DNA from: Alentia gelatinosa
Lineage: Eukaryota; Annelida; Polychaeta; Phyllodocida; Polynoidae
Reading direction: 5' to 3'
Assembly: GCA_950022655.1 (NCBI GenBank)
Contig: OX465590.1
Location: forward strand, 39,736,218 to 39,800,217
DNA length: 64,000 nt
The notes beneath the pieces are model-generated. The model saw only the letters and a program-made list of their open reading frames with translations, made no database searches and was not told the DNA's origin. Both the position numbers and the translations under genes were made by a program. Shown here in pieces: positions 10,690 through 21,959 of this stretch (the stretch's first letter is position 1; each line of letters begins with the position of its first letter).

Positions 10690-12107
10690 TAAACTAAATA
10701 CTATAGTATGCATGGTCTAACTGAATTTTAATCCTCATCGTAATCTCATCATCCCCACGATTGTATCTAAACTACTCACTTATAAAAAATTATAAATGTT
10801 AGATCTAGATGTATACGTTATCTATGAACTGAACAATAACATCATGTTTGGTATAAAGTTGAACTGAGTGTACTGGTGCACCCCTCTCATAACATCTCAC
10901 ACTCTCTAAGTTGTAATCTGTACAAGGTTCTCACTGCGCTCTATAGAAGAACATTCTTAACGAACTAGGCTTAGAGCATTGAGAATCCACTGGCACACAG
11001 TATTCCCGCTAGGTGGCATCATTGGGATTATAGGAATCTTTGGTTGCATTGATGTACGTCTTTAACACGGGAGGCAGGCCAGTGGATTCTGTAGTCAATG
11101 GTCAGTGCAAAGACAGTCTACTGTTAACCAATGCTTTTTGTGTGTTCACCAAGAATACTCTTTTTAGTCTTCTGTCACTTCTGTATATACTGCGGCTTCA
11201 CCAAATCATTTCCCACATATCAAGAGATCTCTCCGTGAACAGTGTCAGGCTTATCGCAGCCTAAAAAACTAGCCTAAAAACGAGTCACCGGGATAGGCTA
11301 GGACCGCATCGCTGTACAGGTCTTTTTCTGCGGATATATAAGCTAGCTGGTTCTGCCTAGAAAAACAACGATATCAAGGATGGCACAATCACCGGAGCCA
11401 AGAAACACATTACAAGTCTTTGCGAACCTAGACTTGACGTCTCAGGCCAAGCTAAGCAACTCATTGTTTCCTGAATGGGACATAATTTATAGCGTTATTG
11501 ATCCTCAATTTACTAGTTGCGAACTATATTATATTGTTAAACCTTTTTCCTATATTATATGTAGCAAAAATGTATTATCTTTATATATTAGTATTACCGC
11601 ATTATGTAGGCTTAGACATTGTATTATCTTTAGATATGATCAGTATTACCTCGCTGCCTATTTACATAAGGATACAAATTAACTTACATACTGCATGCTA
11701 CCATATATCAGTTTTAAGTTGATACTAAAATGTATTATGGCTGAGTAATATCGCCACAGCTGATGCAAAAAAATGCCACACAGTATACAGTTAATGCACT
11801 TCACCGAGCAACACGTTTCTCTTTTACCGTTTTACAATTATCATATCCATTAACTCATGTCATCAATCACTGTCATAACTGAGATCTAGAGACGTTGTAC
11901 TGTATTATCTGTAGTTATTATATATGTACACTATGTTATGCAGATAGACTGTATTACTCGAGAGGGCCCGGACAGAAGACCGGCTCTGAGCCGAGTTCAG
12001 AGATTTGTATGCAAATTTAACCCTAATAAAATCCATTCAAAACAAAACAAAAGAAGTTGAATAGCCTTGAGACCAATCATATCTCAATGGCAGAATTCAG
12101 CAGCTGT
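10690..12107. other. No recognised gene
   Basis: AT-rich sequence. The 100-codon ORF at 11380-11682 has a low-complexity, hydrophobic and Tyr/Ile-rich composition typical of random AT-rich translation. I do not call it a gene. Confidence 0.45.
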
Positions 12108-12775
12108 AGACTAGGGCACATAGCCATCGTGTTATGGAGGCGGCCATCTTGCCCCCAACGCCAAACAAAACACCAGGTGGCGGGTCCAGCTATCTGTGAA
12201 TTTTATTAGAAATATTTTTTGAGGCTTCCCAAAGGTGGAATTTAGCCTCATCCGACTATCATCTTAAGATTGAAATAGCAGATGATAGTTAAGCAGAACT
12301 GGTTTGAGAATCGTATTTCTAACCACTACGCCACGAGTTTGGATGCGTGGTAACCGTTACGAGGTGTAGCCGAGGGACGATTACGGAGCATCCAAACGAG
12401 TCCGATATCATGTTGCATCTGTTTGATGCCTTCAAATCTCTAGCGGAAGTAAACAACGCCATAAGTCAGCGAGCTTTAACGACAGTAAATAGTGTGCGAA
12501 ATTTTTTTTTTATTCCTAGTAGCTGATTCGCTAGTCGCATCTGACATAATAACGCACACACTCCGCAACGAGCATGGCGTAGTATTGTCGCTTTACCGGG
12601 CTGATCGTTGCATATCTATTTCTAACGTGATTCCTATGGCTAGACCTCTACCAGGGGTGAGATAATAGTCGTCCCCCGCCTACAGTGTCGCTATCTTACA
12701 ATTTCCTGGCGGATGATGGCAGATCTACCAAGCACTCTGTGCCCTATAGAGAGTGAAATTTAACATATTGGTCTT
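12108..12775. mobile_element. Dispersed repeat family U, copy 1, interrupted
   Basis: Blocks at 12108-12255 (AGGGCACATAGCC, AACAAAACACCAGGTGG, GGGTCCAGCTATCT) and 12680-12775 (GCGGATGATGGCAGA, CACTCTGTGCCCTATA) match a contiguous copy at 26405-26690. About 420 bp containing a hairpin module interrupts this copy. Confidence 0.55.
12255..12672. mobile_element. Hairpin module nested in repeat U
   Basis: A foldback at 12334-12402 pairs ACGAGTTTGGATGC with GCATCCAAACGAGT. The tip is ACGAGGTGTAGCCGAG, related to the superfamily core. A downstream block (ACTCCGCAACGAGCATGGCG, GTCGCTTTACCGGGCTGATC) recurs at 44545-44656. It ends at CAGGGGTGAGATAA, the beta-type tail closure. Confidence 0.5.
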
Positions 12776-13144
12776 TTAAGGCAGCATTCAAAGTTGGACG
12801 TTTACACTCGGCTAAAATAATAACAAGTGGTGTGGGTGGGTGGGTTAAAACCCTTTGAAGCTGATTGGTGGTGGGCTGCGATGCCCGGATGTAGCGGTGC
12901 CCGGATTGCATCGCGTAGTTTAATTGCTCCTTGATAGGTGGCGGCACCGCTGCTTGGGTGAATTATAGTCAGATAGATTTCTATAACACGTCAATTATAG
13001 AAAATAAAGTAGAAACAAAGAAAGATATCTGAAATATAGCCATGTTATAAAATATATATTTGCTGATCATACTATTTTTCAGCTAAACATATCACACCTG
13101 TGAAGTGGAGGAATTGGTGCCATAACTAGCATAAAATGAGAGAG

Positions 13145-13424
13145 TATCATGAAACATCACGAAATTCCATATGATTGTTAATATGGTGTGAGTTGTCTTC
13201 GCAAAATGATATAACGAAGCGGAGCTGAGTGATATCTGTAGCGGAAGACAACAAACGGCATATAATGATTACATGAAATTGAGTGATGTTTAGATTTTAT
13301 CCTAATCGTCACATGCTTTTTACTTCATATGTCACCAATGGCATATAAATATTTTGTGGTATAACCGTGGCATATAGTCACACTATGTTAAGTCTCTTGA
13401 GAATTATATGGGGCGTAAGATAAT
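13145..13424 (-). mobile_element. Hairpin-tail element, alpha type, copy 3
   Basis: The hairpin at about 13150-13290 pairs AAACATCACGAAATT with AATTGAGTGATGTTT and GTTGTCTTCGC with GCGGAAGACAAC. The tip is ACGAAGCGGAGCTGAGTG. The tail starts GATTTTATCCTAATCG, includes TATGTCACCAATGGCATATA and closes with GGGGCGTAAGATAA, a decayed terminus. Confidence 0.65.
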
Positions 13425-13982
13425 AAATGATTCGCATATACTTTGTCATAATACAAATTCCCAGTAGATAAATCTTGTGGGCTAGGTTTAGAATTATGCA
13501 GAGGGCTCCAATATCGGATCTTAGGGTGTGGATTGGTGGTGATCCTTATTTCCAGTAGAGAGATATGATATAGAGTAATTTGGATAATACTCATTTTAAA
13601 AGCTCATTTAAGAACCAGGTCATGCATAAACTCAAATCCCTCAATGAAACATGGCAGGTATGTGGGCTGCATCCATACAGCCCTTCTACCATAGTTTATT
13701 ATCTATGGCCAAAACAGATTCTCGACATCAACCTTGGCGTTGTAAGAACGCAATTCAAAAACATGCGATACCGTTATGCTGACAACACGAGGGATCCCCA
13801 TTGAAAGATATGTCGGGCATCAAGGGGAGGGGGTGGGTAGTAATATATGCCTCACGAGTTTCAATGGCACTTTTACTTATTCAACAATAATTTAGGTTTC
13901 CTAGAATGTAAAACTGAAGGAGCGTTGCAGTTGTCATCAAAATATTTCTACTCGAAATGCCTCTCCCGCCTCGACCTAACAA

Positions 13983-14112
13983 TCTCACCCATCAAACCGC
14001 CCACCCACCCACCCACCCACCCAAACACCTAACCACCCACCCACCCACCCACCCACCCACCCACCCACCCACCCACCCACCCACCCATTCACCCACCCGC
14101 CGACCCACCCAC
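13983..14112 (+). repeat. (CCCA)n microsatellite
   Basis: Almost uninterrupted CCCA/ACCC tetramers. A shorter tract occurs at 14862-14893. The opposite strand would be (TGGG)n, with G-quadruplex potential. Confidence 0.85.
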
Positions 14113-14145
14113 TTAAACACCTAGTCACTAAAGAAGAAACCAACA

Positions 14146-14587
14146 TGAGTTTTGGTCAAAGTCGTCGTTCTCCACGAGTTTGATGTGGAGTCATATGAAT
14201 GAGGCGACATCCGAGTGAATATCACGTAGCATTCAAACAAGTTGGAGAACGAATTCTTTGACCAAAACGAGTTGCTATCGGTATTTGTCTCACCCTAGTC
14301 TGGCTCCAGTCCCTGCATCCTATGTCTACTCTCCTCGCTGGGATACTGGTTCATGGGCCAGTCAGAGAGGGATACATACTATAATGAACTTTATTCTGAT
14401 TGTGATTAATCAATTAATGAATATTCGTAATCAAAGTCTATTCTCCCCTCTGTATACACTAAAAGAATGGCTGTTGCACAGGATATAGACCATGAAGAAC
14501 GGCCTGCAATACTCGTAGGGGCATGGAGAACGAGTTCCCAATGTTAATTAAGCCTATGGGACAAAAATCCCAGGCGTGAGATAAAGA
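14146..14587 (-). mobile_element. Hairpin-tail element, beta type, copy 1
   Basis: The hairpin at about 14146-14283 pairs GTTTTGGTCAAAGTC with a TTTGACCAAAAC arm and CGTTCTCCA with TGGAGAACG. The tip is TGAATGAGGCGACATCCGAG. The tail runs from TTTGTCTCACCCTAG to CAGGCGTGAGATAAA (14587). It contains GGCATGGAGAACGAGTTCCC and CAATGTTAATTAAGCCTATG, the reverse complement of the 94-bp array unit at 38.2 kb. Confidence 0.65.
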
Positions 14588-14861
14588 TCTGATAATAGCT
14601 CGCAGCAGCCCTCTCTAAATTGTCTCTGTCACATGGGTTCTACCCCATTTGACTCTCATCAAACGTTCTCCCGCCAACATTATCGAACCCTTCACTACAG
14701 TGAGCCCCAACCTGTCCTCACCCCTTTGACAACCCCCTTCAGGCCTCCCATCCACCCTGCCATACACCTCCCCACAGCAAATGAGACCATGTCACCTCCA
14801 TCACTCTCATCCTCAATCAATGGTCTAACATCTAATGATCTGACCTATATGTTGAAGGCTC

Positions 14862-14893
14862 CACCCACCCACCCACCCACCCACCCACCCACT
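14862..14893 (+). repeat. Short (CCCA)n tract
   Basis: Eight or so CCCA tetramers, a second small copy of the tract at 13983-14112. Confidence 0.8.
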
Positions 14894-15078
14894 CACCATC
14901 TCGTTTTTACTCTGCGGGTGACTGTGGTGGTGTGTCTGGTTGGATCCGATCTGTCAATGAGTTATAGATCTAGTGCAGATTAGTGTGAGGGTGTGACGGT
15001 AGATGGTCTATATCCGCCATATGTGGTGCCTAGTGTGCTATATTTAGATTATCTGCAGGCTGCTCAGCGTCTGAAGGA

Positions 15079-15892
15079 CAGTAGAACCCTGCGTAAGCAG
15101 ACAACCTCCGATCCGGGTCAAAGTGACCCCTCATACGGGGTGTTCCCTTACATAAACATCTGATTTTGTTTTTATTCAAGTAAACAAAAGACACATACTG
15201 TCGTCTTAAGACGTTCTTCCCAGTTATGGCCTTAAGTCCAATGCCCATCTACCGATTTCGGAACATTTATGTACGTTTGTCGGCGACAAACAGAGGGTAA
15301 TTTGTCTCTGCCAAGCCATCCTAACGGAGTTGGTAGATGTAGGACAGCTAGGCAAGGCTACCCACTGATTAGTGAACACTCGGTTTCTTTGGTTTTTGCC
15401 CTCCCCCAACGATTAGTGGACCATACACCGATTTTATCAGTGTGTGGGTCGAGCGAGGGGTTACATAATTTGCCTGCGACAAAGTGACCGACTCCTATAC
15501 GATTTGGGAACTAATCGTTCAACCCTAAATCGGTAGATGGGCATCCGGCTTAACAAGACAAATACAGGACGAGACACTCAGTCATACAGATATGTAATTA
15601 AGTTTGATTAAAGAAAACACAATAAAAAAAACTTCTATGATAATGTTCTACTTTTGGATAAAACAATCCACAACTATATCATATAAGTGTATAACAATAT
15701 AAGACATTGTTATGTACTGACAACTGTTAATTTCTATAATATTTCTGAAGTCTTGGTGGTTATCTACTGACTACCACGTCGATTTTCGTGTTGTTTTTGT
15801 TATTCAATCAAACAGTTCAATATTGAGGGATCTGTTCCGAGCGAAGGTGTCCGTTAACGCACTCGGGGTGTCCATTATGCGGGGTTTTACTG
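15079..15892. mobile_element. pogo-like MITE (CAGTAAAACCCC family I), copy 1
   Basis: The left end is CAGTAGAACCCTGCGTAAGC and the right end, inverted, CAGTAAAACCCCGC. TA follows the right end, but the base pair before the left end is not a clean TA. CAGT-starting TIRs with TA target sites are typical of the pogo/Tigger branch of Tc1/mariner; assigning this family to it is inference. A TTAA-flanked MITE is nested inside at 15232-15553. No transposase ORF is visible. Confidence 0.6.
15232..15553. mobile_element. TTAA-flanked MITE nested in the pogo-like MITE
   Basis: The TIRs are ATGCCCATCTACCGATTT and its inverse. TTAA is present at both outer edges (15232-15235 and 15550-15553). TTAA duplications are characteristic of piggyBac and Kolobok elements. 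The interior has a short GTCGGCGACA motif and no ORF of note. Confidence 0.65.
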
Positions 15893-15902
15893 TAGATCAT
15901 AA

Positions 15903-15958
15903 CTATTGGAGCAAATGGTATGTTCATCATTGATGAATGATCGTATGAGCTTGACGAC
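15903..15958 (-). mobile_element. Fragment of dispersed repeat E
   Basis: GGAGCAAATGGTATGTTCAT and the following GATGAATGA match one end of family E, then homology stops. This is a short relic. Confidence 0.45.
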
Positions 15959-16077
15959 AGACCAAGAATGGAATCTGTTTCGTCAACAGTCTGGCCGTTT
16001 CCTTGTTATTATCCATTGTTATTACCGACGTTATCCCTAGGGGTGTCGCCCACCAGGAGAGCTGAAGGAGACCAGGG

Positions 16078-16388
16078 ACCTGTTTCACTAGTTTCGTGAC
16101 ATGTCTAGATGGCGTGACGTGTCTAGATGGTGTGTCCGGTTTCATAAGAACTATACATTAAACTTCATTTTGTGCGTTCTTGCTTGCACTGTTGGTGCCG
16201 CTTCTCATGTATGTCTTCACTTTTGTCACAAAACTAGTGAAACATGTCCATGATGTCTAGATTTGACTAATTCCTATGTTTGGGGTCTGTCTTTTCCCAA
16301 GGGCAGTTACTTGTGTTGTCACAAAACCAGACAACCCAATCTGTCTGTATGGTGTCACAGACATGTCACGAAACCAGTGAAACAGGTC
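16078..16388. mobile_element. 311-bp TIR element, family W
   Basis: ACCTGTTTCACTAGTTTCGT at the left is repeated inverted at the right (ACGAAACCAGTGAAACAGGT) with one or two mismatches, followed inward by GACATGTCT. CACAAAACTAGTGAAACATG recurs internally. No coding capacity. Confidence 0.65.
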
Positions 16389-16502
16389 ACAGAAGAGATA
16401 TCCCGGCCCGACGATAAATGATAAAACGTGAATGGACGGTACTTCATGGATCGTCGGCTGCAACTCTCTTTCCCCAAGATACTGATTATAGAGGAAACCC
16501 AT

Positions 16503-16785
16503 GAAAGTTTAGAGTCTGAGCCTGCATCCCGTCTCATTTGAATCACATAGTAATTCACAAGGCGAAGCCGCGTGAACTACTATGTGATTCAAATGAGATG
16601 GGATCGAGCTCTGACCCTAAGTTTGAATGGGTTTCTGAATTTATCTCACCTTTAATATTGACTAATGGGCTAACATTTGTGACATTATCCCCCATTGGAT
16701 ATTTTTACCTAAATATCTAATGGGTGTTAGATACGAGTTCCCAATGTTAAGTCTATGGAGAAAAAATATCTGGGGTGAGATAAAA
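16503..16785 (-). mobile_element. Hairpin-tail element, beta type, copy 2
   Basis: The hairpin at 16505-16625 is almost perfect for over 30 bp: CTCATTTGAATCACATAGTA pairs with its complement. The tip is AATTCACAAGGCGAAGCCGC, the clearest copy of the superfamily core. The tail runs from TTTATCTCACCTTT (16638) to GGGGTGAGATAAAA (16785), with CCCAATGTTAAGTCTATGG. Confidence 0.75.
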
Positions 16786-17237
16786 AACTCGAACCATCAT
16801 ACGACCTCTCCTCGGGCCTTATACCTTCGTTAGCCAAGAAAATACAACGGGCCCCAGATGAATCGGTGATATATCATCGCAGACTTTATTATGCGCATGG
16901 GACATATGTTCTATTCCTCAATCTTCATGCTTCACACTAACCAGGGGTAGAAAAAAGACCCATATCTGGTACGGAACATCATGTTGAAGGAATCTAAAAA
17001 GACGAAGACTGTGCAATTAAATTATACACGAAGGAATCCCGCACCTTTACTGCTGTAATCTATAAATCCCGCCAAAAACCGCGGCTCATCAGAACTACAT
17101 TATTAAAGGCAAGTTCTTATCCCTCAATATAGGTTAAAGAACAGATAGATGGAGAGGGTACATTTACTGCGTTATTATTCTTACACAAACGAAATGATGT
17201 ATTGCTAACCTGTTATTGTACCATTACCTTTCTCTAA

Positions 17238-17548
17238 GTCATTTTCTACTGGCCGACGAAAATGGCAGCGATTAATTGAGTTCCTCTAAAAGTGTGACTT
17301 TTTTTTTTATTTATTCAGGAAACAGACGGTGGTGGCTAGCAACTGCACTTTAGAGTATTTGATTTGTTTCTGCCGCATTTGACAGGTCCATACCGACAGA
17401 ACTGTGCTTCAAACACAGTGGCTTCAAACCCCTTTGATTCTGTCGGTCGTTGACCAAGTCAGTCGGTGGTGGCCTCATTGCATAATCTATGCAGAAATAA
17501 TCGGTGACCACTTATCTCCATGCCTGTTTCCATTCACCGTTCTAACGT
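17238..17548. mobile_element. Diverged family A relic
   Basis: TTTCTACTGGCCGACGAAAA at the left and several interior blocks (TGCATAATCTATGCAGAAAT, GTCAGTCGGTGGTGG) resemble family A in inverted orientation. The right terminus is not clear. Confidence 0.35.
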
Positions 17549-17863
17549 TGGTATACCTTGATAATGTCACGTACGGCCATGCCAATGTCACGTACGGCCA
17601 TGTCAGCCAATGTCACGTACGAGATCAAGCTGTAAAGTTCGTCTATATTAGTAATATACGAGCGTATCTTAGGTAAGGATATTCACAGAGGAACTTGGAG
17701 AGAACCTGTGGGTAGATTGAAGATAGGCTGGCAATAGACTTGTCACGTATGGCCACCTTCAGTGATTCGCTCAACATTATTGCCATTGAGTGTTACACTT
17801 TTATTAGAACTTCTTTCCTTCTGAGAAACTTCATGAGCATATTGCCGAGGGTTATATTATATA

Positions 17864-18357
17864 CAGTAAAACCCCGCGTAAGCGGACACCCTTCGTTCCG
17901 GGCCAAAGTGTCCGCTTACGCGGGGTGTCCGCTTACGCGGGGTTTTCACGTTTCCCTCGGGCCATAATAGAAGTGTTTTATACCAATATGTAGGGGAGAT
18001 AGAGGGGATGATAGATCTGAAATTCACTTTTTCAATACCTTAATTGGATCCGAAGTTATTAAACTTTGAATAATAATATTGTTTGCTATGAATGTTTTCA
18101 AACACACTCATAAAAGACACAGATTGATCTATTTTTGGAAGGGTGTCCGCTGGAGGTGTCCGCTTACACGGGGTTTTAGCCCTTTTCGTACCGAAATAAC
18201 TGTCCGCTTACACGGGGTGTCCGCTTACGCGGGGTGCCCGCTTACGCGGGGTTAAATTAAACATCTAATAGAGGGGAAAATTTCCGTTCCGAGCAAAAGT
18301 GTCCGCTTACACGGGGTGTCCGCTTACGCGGGGTGTCCGTTAGGCGGGGTTCTACTG
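17864..18357. mobile_element. pogo-like MITE, family I, copy 2
   Basis: The left end CAGTAAAACCCCGCG and the right end GCGGGGTTCTACTG are inverted, with TA on both outer sides. The words GTGTCCGCTTACGCGGGG and GTGTCCGCTTACACGGGG occur at least six times, clustered near both ends. This looks like an array of subterminal repeats, possibly relic transposase-binding sites. No ORF. Confidence 0.7.
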
Positions 18358-18815
18358 TATATATATTTGATTTCCTCTTATATACACGACTCCTAAACAT
18401 GGTCAAACGGGGAGGATATATATATTATATTTAAAAGGAGAGGCGAAAGTCGCTGGTGAGAAAGATATGTGTTTTCTGGAAGTTTACTGTCTCCGCGTGA
18501 TTGTGCCTACGTGCACATCCGTATTGTATCCACCTCCAGTCTCAACAAGTCGTTACTCATGTCAACTTGTTTGTGAGAACCTTGCTCGCATGTCCGGCTT
18601 TCTCACGCTCCTCAGATGAACGTATACGCATGCATCAATATGTTAAAGAAAACCGTAATTGTACTAAATCTTTCCTATGTAGGAAATAAGGTTTTAAGTT
18701 GTGGTGAATAGAAGGGAGAAATACCTATGGTGCATAAAAAGGGGGAAATATTAAGCTATTATCTTCCCTAAAATTATCATCTTTTCTAAGCTAATATATT
18801 TCCTTTCTGTACCTA

Positions 18816-19193
18816 CTATGTATATAGAGGTTTTACCTCAAGAAGGTTGCACGTGACGGGACATGTCAGAATCCTCTTGGAGGAACGCGCAAACATCTTT
18901 GCGGTTTCTTCTTAAAATGGGATAGAGGTCCCTAGACGGAAAAGACGTATCCATGTTTGGGGGAGCGTCTTGTCCCTACATGTGACCGCTGGTGACCAAT
19001 TGGGAAAAATGTAACCATGTTTGGAAACAGTTACCGCGTCTGTAATTGACTGTATAAGGAATGGTATGTGAGTATGTGACGTACTCGTCCGTTGTGACGT
19101 CTAAATGTACTCTGGTTATAAAATAAAGCGACTGCCGGCATAAGGCAGATCCTCTCTCCTCTCAGCTTCAACCACACGTTGTCACTAGAGTTG
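18816..19193 (+). mobile_element. Possible solo LTR
   Basis: The segment begins TGT and ends near GTTGTCA. It has a TATAAAATAAAG box at 19117-19128, followed by a pyrimidine-rich stretch (CCTCTCTCCTCTCAGC). This resembles the U3-R-U5 layout of an LTR. I find no second copy, no primer-binding site and no clear target duplication. A host promoter-like region is an alternative. Confidence 0.22.
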
Positions 19194-19379
19194 TTTTGTT
19201 ACGGAGCCTCACCCCACTGTGTGACCAGAGCGGTTTCAGTGGGGGAAGCAACTCAGCACGCATGAGGTGCGGACGAGCAGCATATCGGCCCCCTGACAGA
19301 TAATAGATCGGTGGTTCCCGACTGCAGATCGGTGGCGAATAGTCGGCGAGTGGGAAATTATCTAGAATCATATATAAAA

Positions 19380-19973
19380 ACCAACCATGTTTCCGAGTAT
19401 ATACTAAGATAGGAACAGACCCTGATTTATATCACAAAAGGAATGTAAATCTAGAGTCTCTAGATCTAAATACCAAAGTTCATAAAGTCTGAAAAGTCGT
19501 AGTTTTGAAATTGCAGACAAACAACTTCGCTATATATATGTTGTTAAGGGAATGTGTTTGTTTGTTTTTGTTTGGGTAGTTTAAGGTCAAATTTGTTGAA
19601 TTAAACTTACTTTGGGTTTGACCGAATCTATAAGATGAATTTAGGTAGAAATCTCACCCCTAAACATTTACCAAGGTGAGAGTTCTTTTACTTCCCACAC
19701 CACATAGACATGCTATGAGAAGGATTGGCTTTTGATATAACAGTAAATCTACCACTGCTGGGGGTGAAGGAGAAAAGTGGCTGCAATAGCAATAAAGGCA
19801 ATGTAGGGTACTTTAACATTAAGTGCTGGATAACTACATATCCTATAGATAGGGTATGTAGATATTTTTTGTATAAATGTCCAGCCACTTGGCTTAGTCA
19901 CCCTCCCTTTTAAGAACCAACTGTTACCCACCACACAGACAGTGGTCCTGCATGTCATAGTCCTCCCGGTATA
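19380..19973. other. No recognised gene
   Basis: AT-rich sequence with short ORFs only and no repeat with ends. Confidence 0.4.
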
Positions 19974-20258
19974 GTGCCAAAATCGGTTACCCTGCCAAAA
20001 ATGGTAATTATCGCCCACCCAATACGCGAATGCGTCTGCACATGCTCTTCCGGTCAGATTTCACGGACTATCGGACGTACTACTATTTTGATGTGATTTT
20101 AATGTAAATAAATGAAAAGGGTAGTATTTAAACATGAGAATTACATGTCACGATATGCTTAATTTCGGCAAATTTCATCACTGCGTATGTTCGCGCATGC
20201 GCACAAGATACTAGTGGGCGATAATTACCATTTTTGGCAGGGTAACCGATTTTGGCAC
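19974..20258. mobile_element. Family H TIR element, copy 1
   Basis: GTGCCAAAATCGGTTACCC is present at the left and inverted at the right, followed inward by AAAATGGTAATTATCGCCCA on both sides. TIRs are about 45 bp and TA lies outside both ends. A more diverged copy is at 35238-35555. Confidence 0.75.
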
Positions 20259-20754
20259 TACACCGGCGTGTGCATGATGTATGTGGGCTCACTTTCAGCC
20301 CTCAGCTCTTACTAATGAGACAAGGGCCCCACTCTGCCTCATCAGCTTATCGCTAATCCTCCTCCCCCATACACACACACGCCCGTCCGCCACCTCGACA
20401 CATAGCACGACAAACGGCTGGGCCGGGCCTCCTGCTCCGTGTACCACAAGACAGCTCCCATCAGCCCTAATGCTTACAGGTTTCACGCCAAATCACTCCT
20501 CCTGGGATTAAGTCGATTAATGGAGGTTTTATGTCACGTGACGGCTACATGATCGCCACCTGGTGGCTGCTTCAGAGGAGGCCTGAGGGGGAAGGAGGGG
20601 GAAGGAGGGGGAGCTGGGTCGGGGGTGCTGGGGAGGTTGGTGGTGCTTGGACGAATATCAGTGGATTCGATACCGCGACAGTTTCGGTCTGGGAAACGGG
20701 GGAATTCGGTACCGCCCTGGGTCCCGGCCGGCCACACAGCGGGCTAACCCTGAC

Positions 20755-21250
20755 TTACCTCTAATCCTAACCCTAAACATAACTCTACCCTAACCCTGCC
20801 TAAACCTAACCATGCCTGAACCTAACCGTATCCCTAACCCAAACCTAACCATATCCCTAACCCTAACATATCCCTGACCATATCCCTAACACTATCCCTA
20901 ACCCTAACCCTAACTCTACCCTAACCCTGCCTAAACTTAACAATGCCTGAACCTAACTGTATCCCTAACCCAAACCTAACCCTATCCCTAACCCTATGCC
21001 TAACCCTAACATATTCTTGACCATATCCCTAACCATATCCCTAACCTTAACCTAACCCTATCCTTAGCCTAACCCTATCCCTAACCCAAACCTAACCCTA
21101 TCCCTAACCCTATGTCTAACCCTAACATATCCCTAACCCTATCCCTAACCCTATGCCTAACCCTAACATATTCTTGACCATATCCCTAACCATATTCCTA
21201 ACCTTAACCTAACCCTATCCTTAACCCAACCCTAATCCTAACCCTATACC
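20755..21250 (-). repeat. Interstitial telomere-like array, about 0.5 kb
   Basis: Degenerate CCCTAACCCTAACC-type repeats, often with inserted variants such as CCATATCCCTAACC. Longer segments recur within the array: CTAACCCTGCCTAAAC twice and ACATATTCTTGACCATATCC twice, so it has also grown by segmental duplication. It is bounded by transposon sequence, not by a chromosome end. Confidence 0.75.
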
Positions 21251-21283
21251 AGACGGATGGACAGGCCACAGGCAGGCGGGTCC

Positions 21284-21725
21284 AGGGGCCCGTTTAATAA
21301 GCTAAGATCGTACATATAGACCCTTCTCTTTATCCTACCCCTAACATAAATCTCCATAGACTTAACATGGTGGGCCTGTATGCCACGGTTATGCCATAAA
21401 ATATTTATATGCCTCTGGTGACATATGAAGTTAAAAACATGTAACAGGGTAGGATGAAATCTAAACATCACTCAATTTCATACAATTGTTTACATGCCAT
21501 TCATTGTCTTCCGCTACAAATATCACTCAGCTCCGATTCGTGATATCATTCCGCGAAGACAACTCTGGGACGATGTGGGTCAACTTTACTCAACATTTAT
21601 GGACGACCTTATGAACGGCTAAAACTGTCTTAGCGAACAGACTTAAATAGTATTAAGCGATAAAACTTGTATGAGATACAGAAAAGGGTCTCCATGTACG
21701 AGCCTAGATTGTCAAACAGGCCCCT
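21284..21725. mobile_element. Family F MITE with a nested hairpin-tail element
   Basis: The ends AGGGGCCCGTTTAATAAGCT and inverted AGATTGTCAAACAGGCCCCT, and the subterminal GTACATATAGACCCTT/AAGGGTCTCCATGTAC pair, match uninterrupted copies at 24142-24361 and 51905-52127. The middle (21329-21566) is an alpha hairpin-tail insertion. Confidence 0.65.
21329..21566 (+). mobile_element. Hairpin-tail element, alpha type, copy 4
   Basis: The tail starts TTTATCCTACCCCTAACATA and carries CCATAGACTTAACATGGTG and GCCACGGTTATGCCATAA. It closes at GGGTAGGATGAAATC. The hairpin follows, with tip CACTCAGCTCCGATTCGTG and arm end CGCGAAGACAACTC. The last part of the outer arm is missing. Confidence 0.65.
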
Positions 21726-21959
21726 GGATCGTATCGGTATTAGATTCACAGGTACCAAACTCACAGAAGTAGCGAATTCACCGGTACCAAACTTGCATGG
21801 TTTCAAATTCACCGTACACTGTTTGCGCGAATACCAGTGGATTCGATACTATGACATTGACGATACCATGACATTGCGGATCGCAGAATAGCGACCCGAG
21901 ATCGAAATCGTTGCTCAAGATTCTCTGCAGATCACATCAGAACTATGTCGCCATCTATA

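Larger units (their letters stand above)
20630..21880. mobile_element. TIR element carrying telomere-like repeats, copy 2
   Basis: The left subterminal region has CAGTGGATTCGATACCG and GAATTCGGTACCGCCCTGGG. The right region has GCGAATTCACCGGTACC and ATACCAGTGGATTCGATAC. The core at 20755-21250 is telomere-like. A family F MITE (21284-21725), itself carrying an alpha hairpin element, interrupts the right half. Same organisation as the copy at 6824-8530. Confidence 0.5.
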
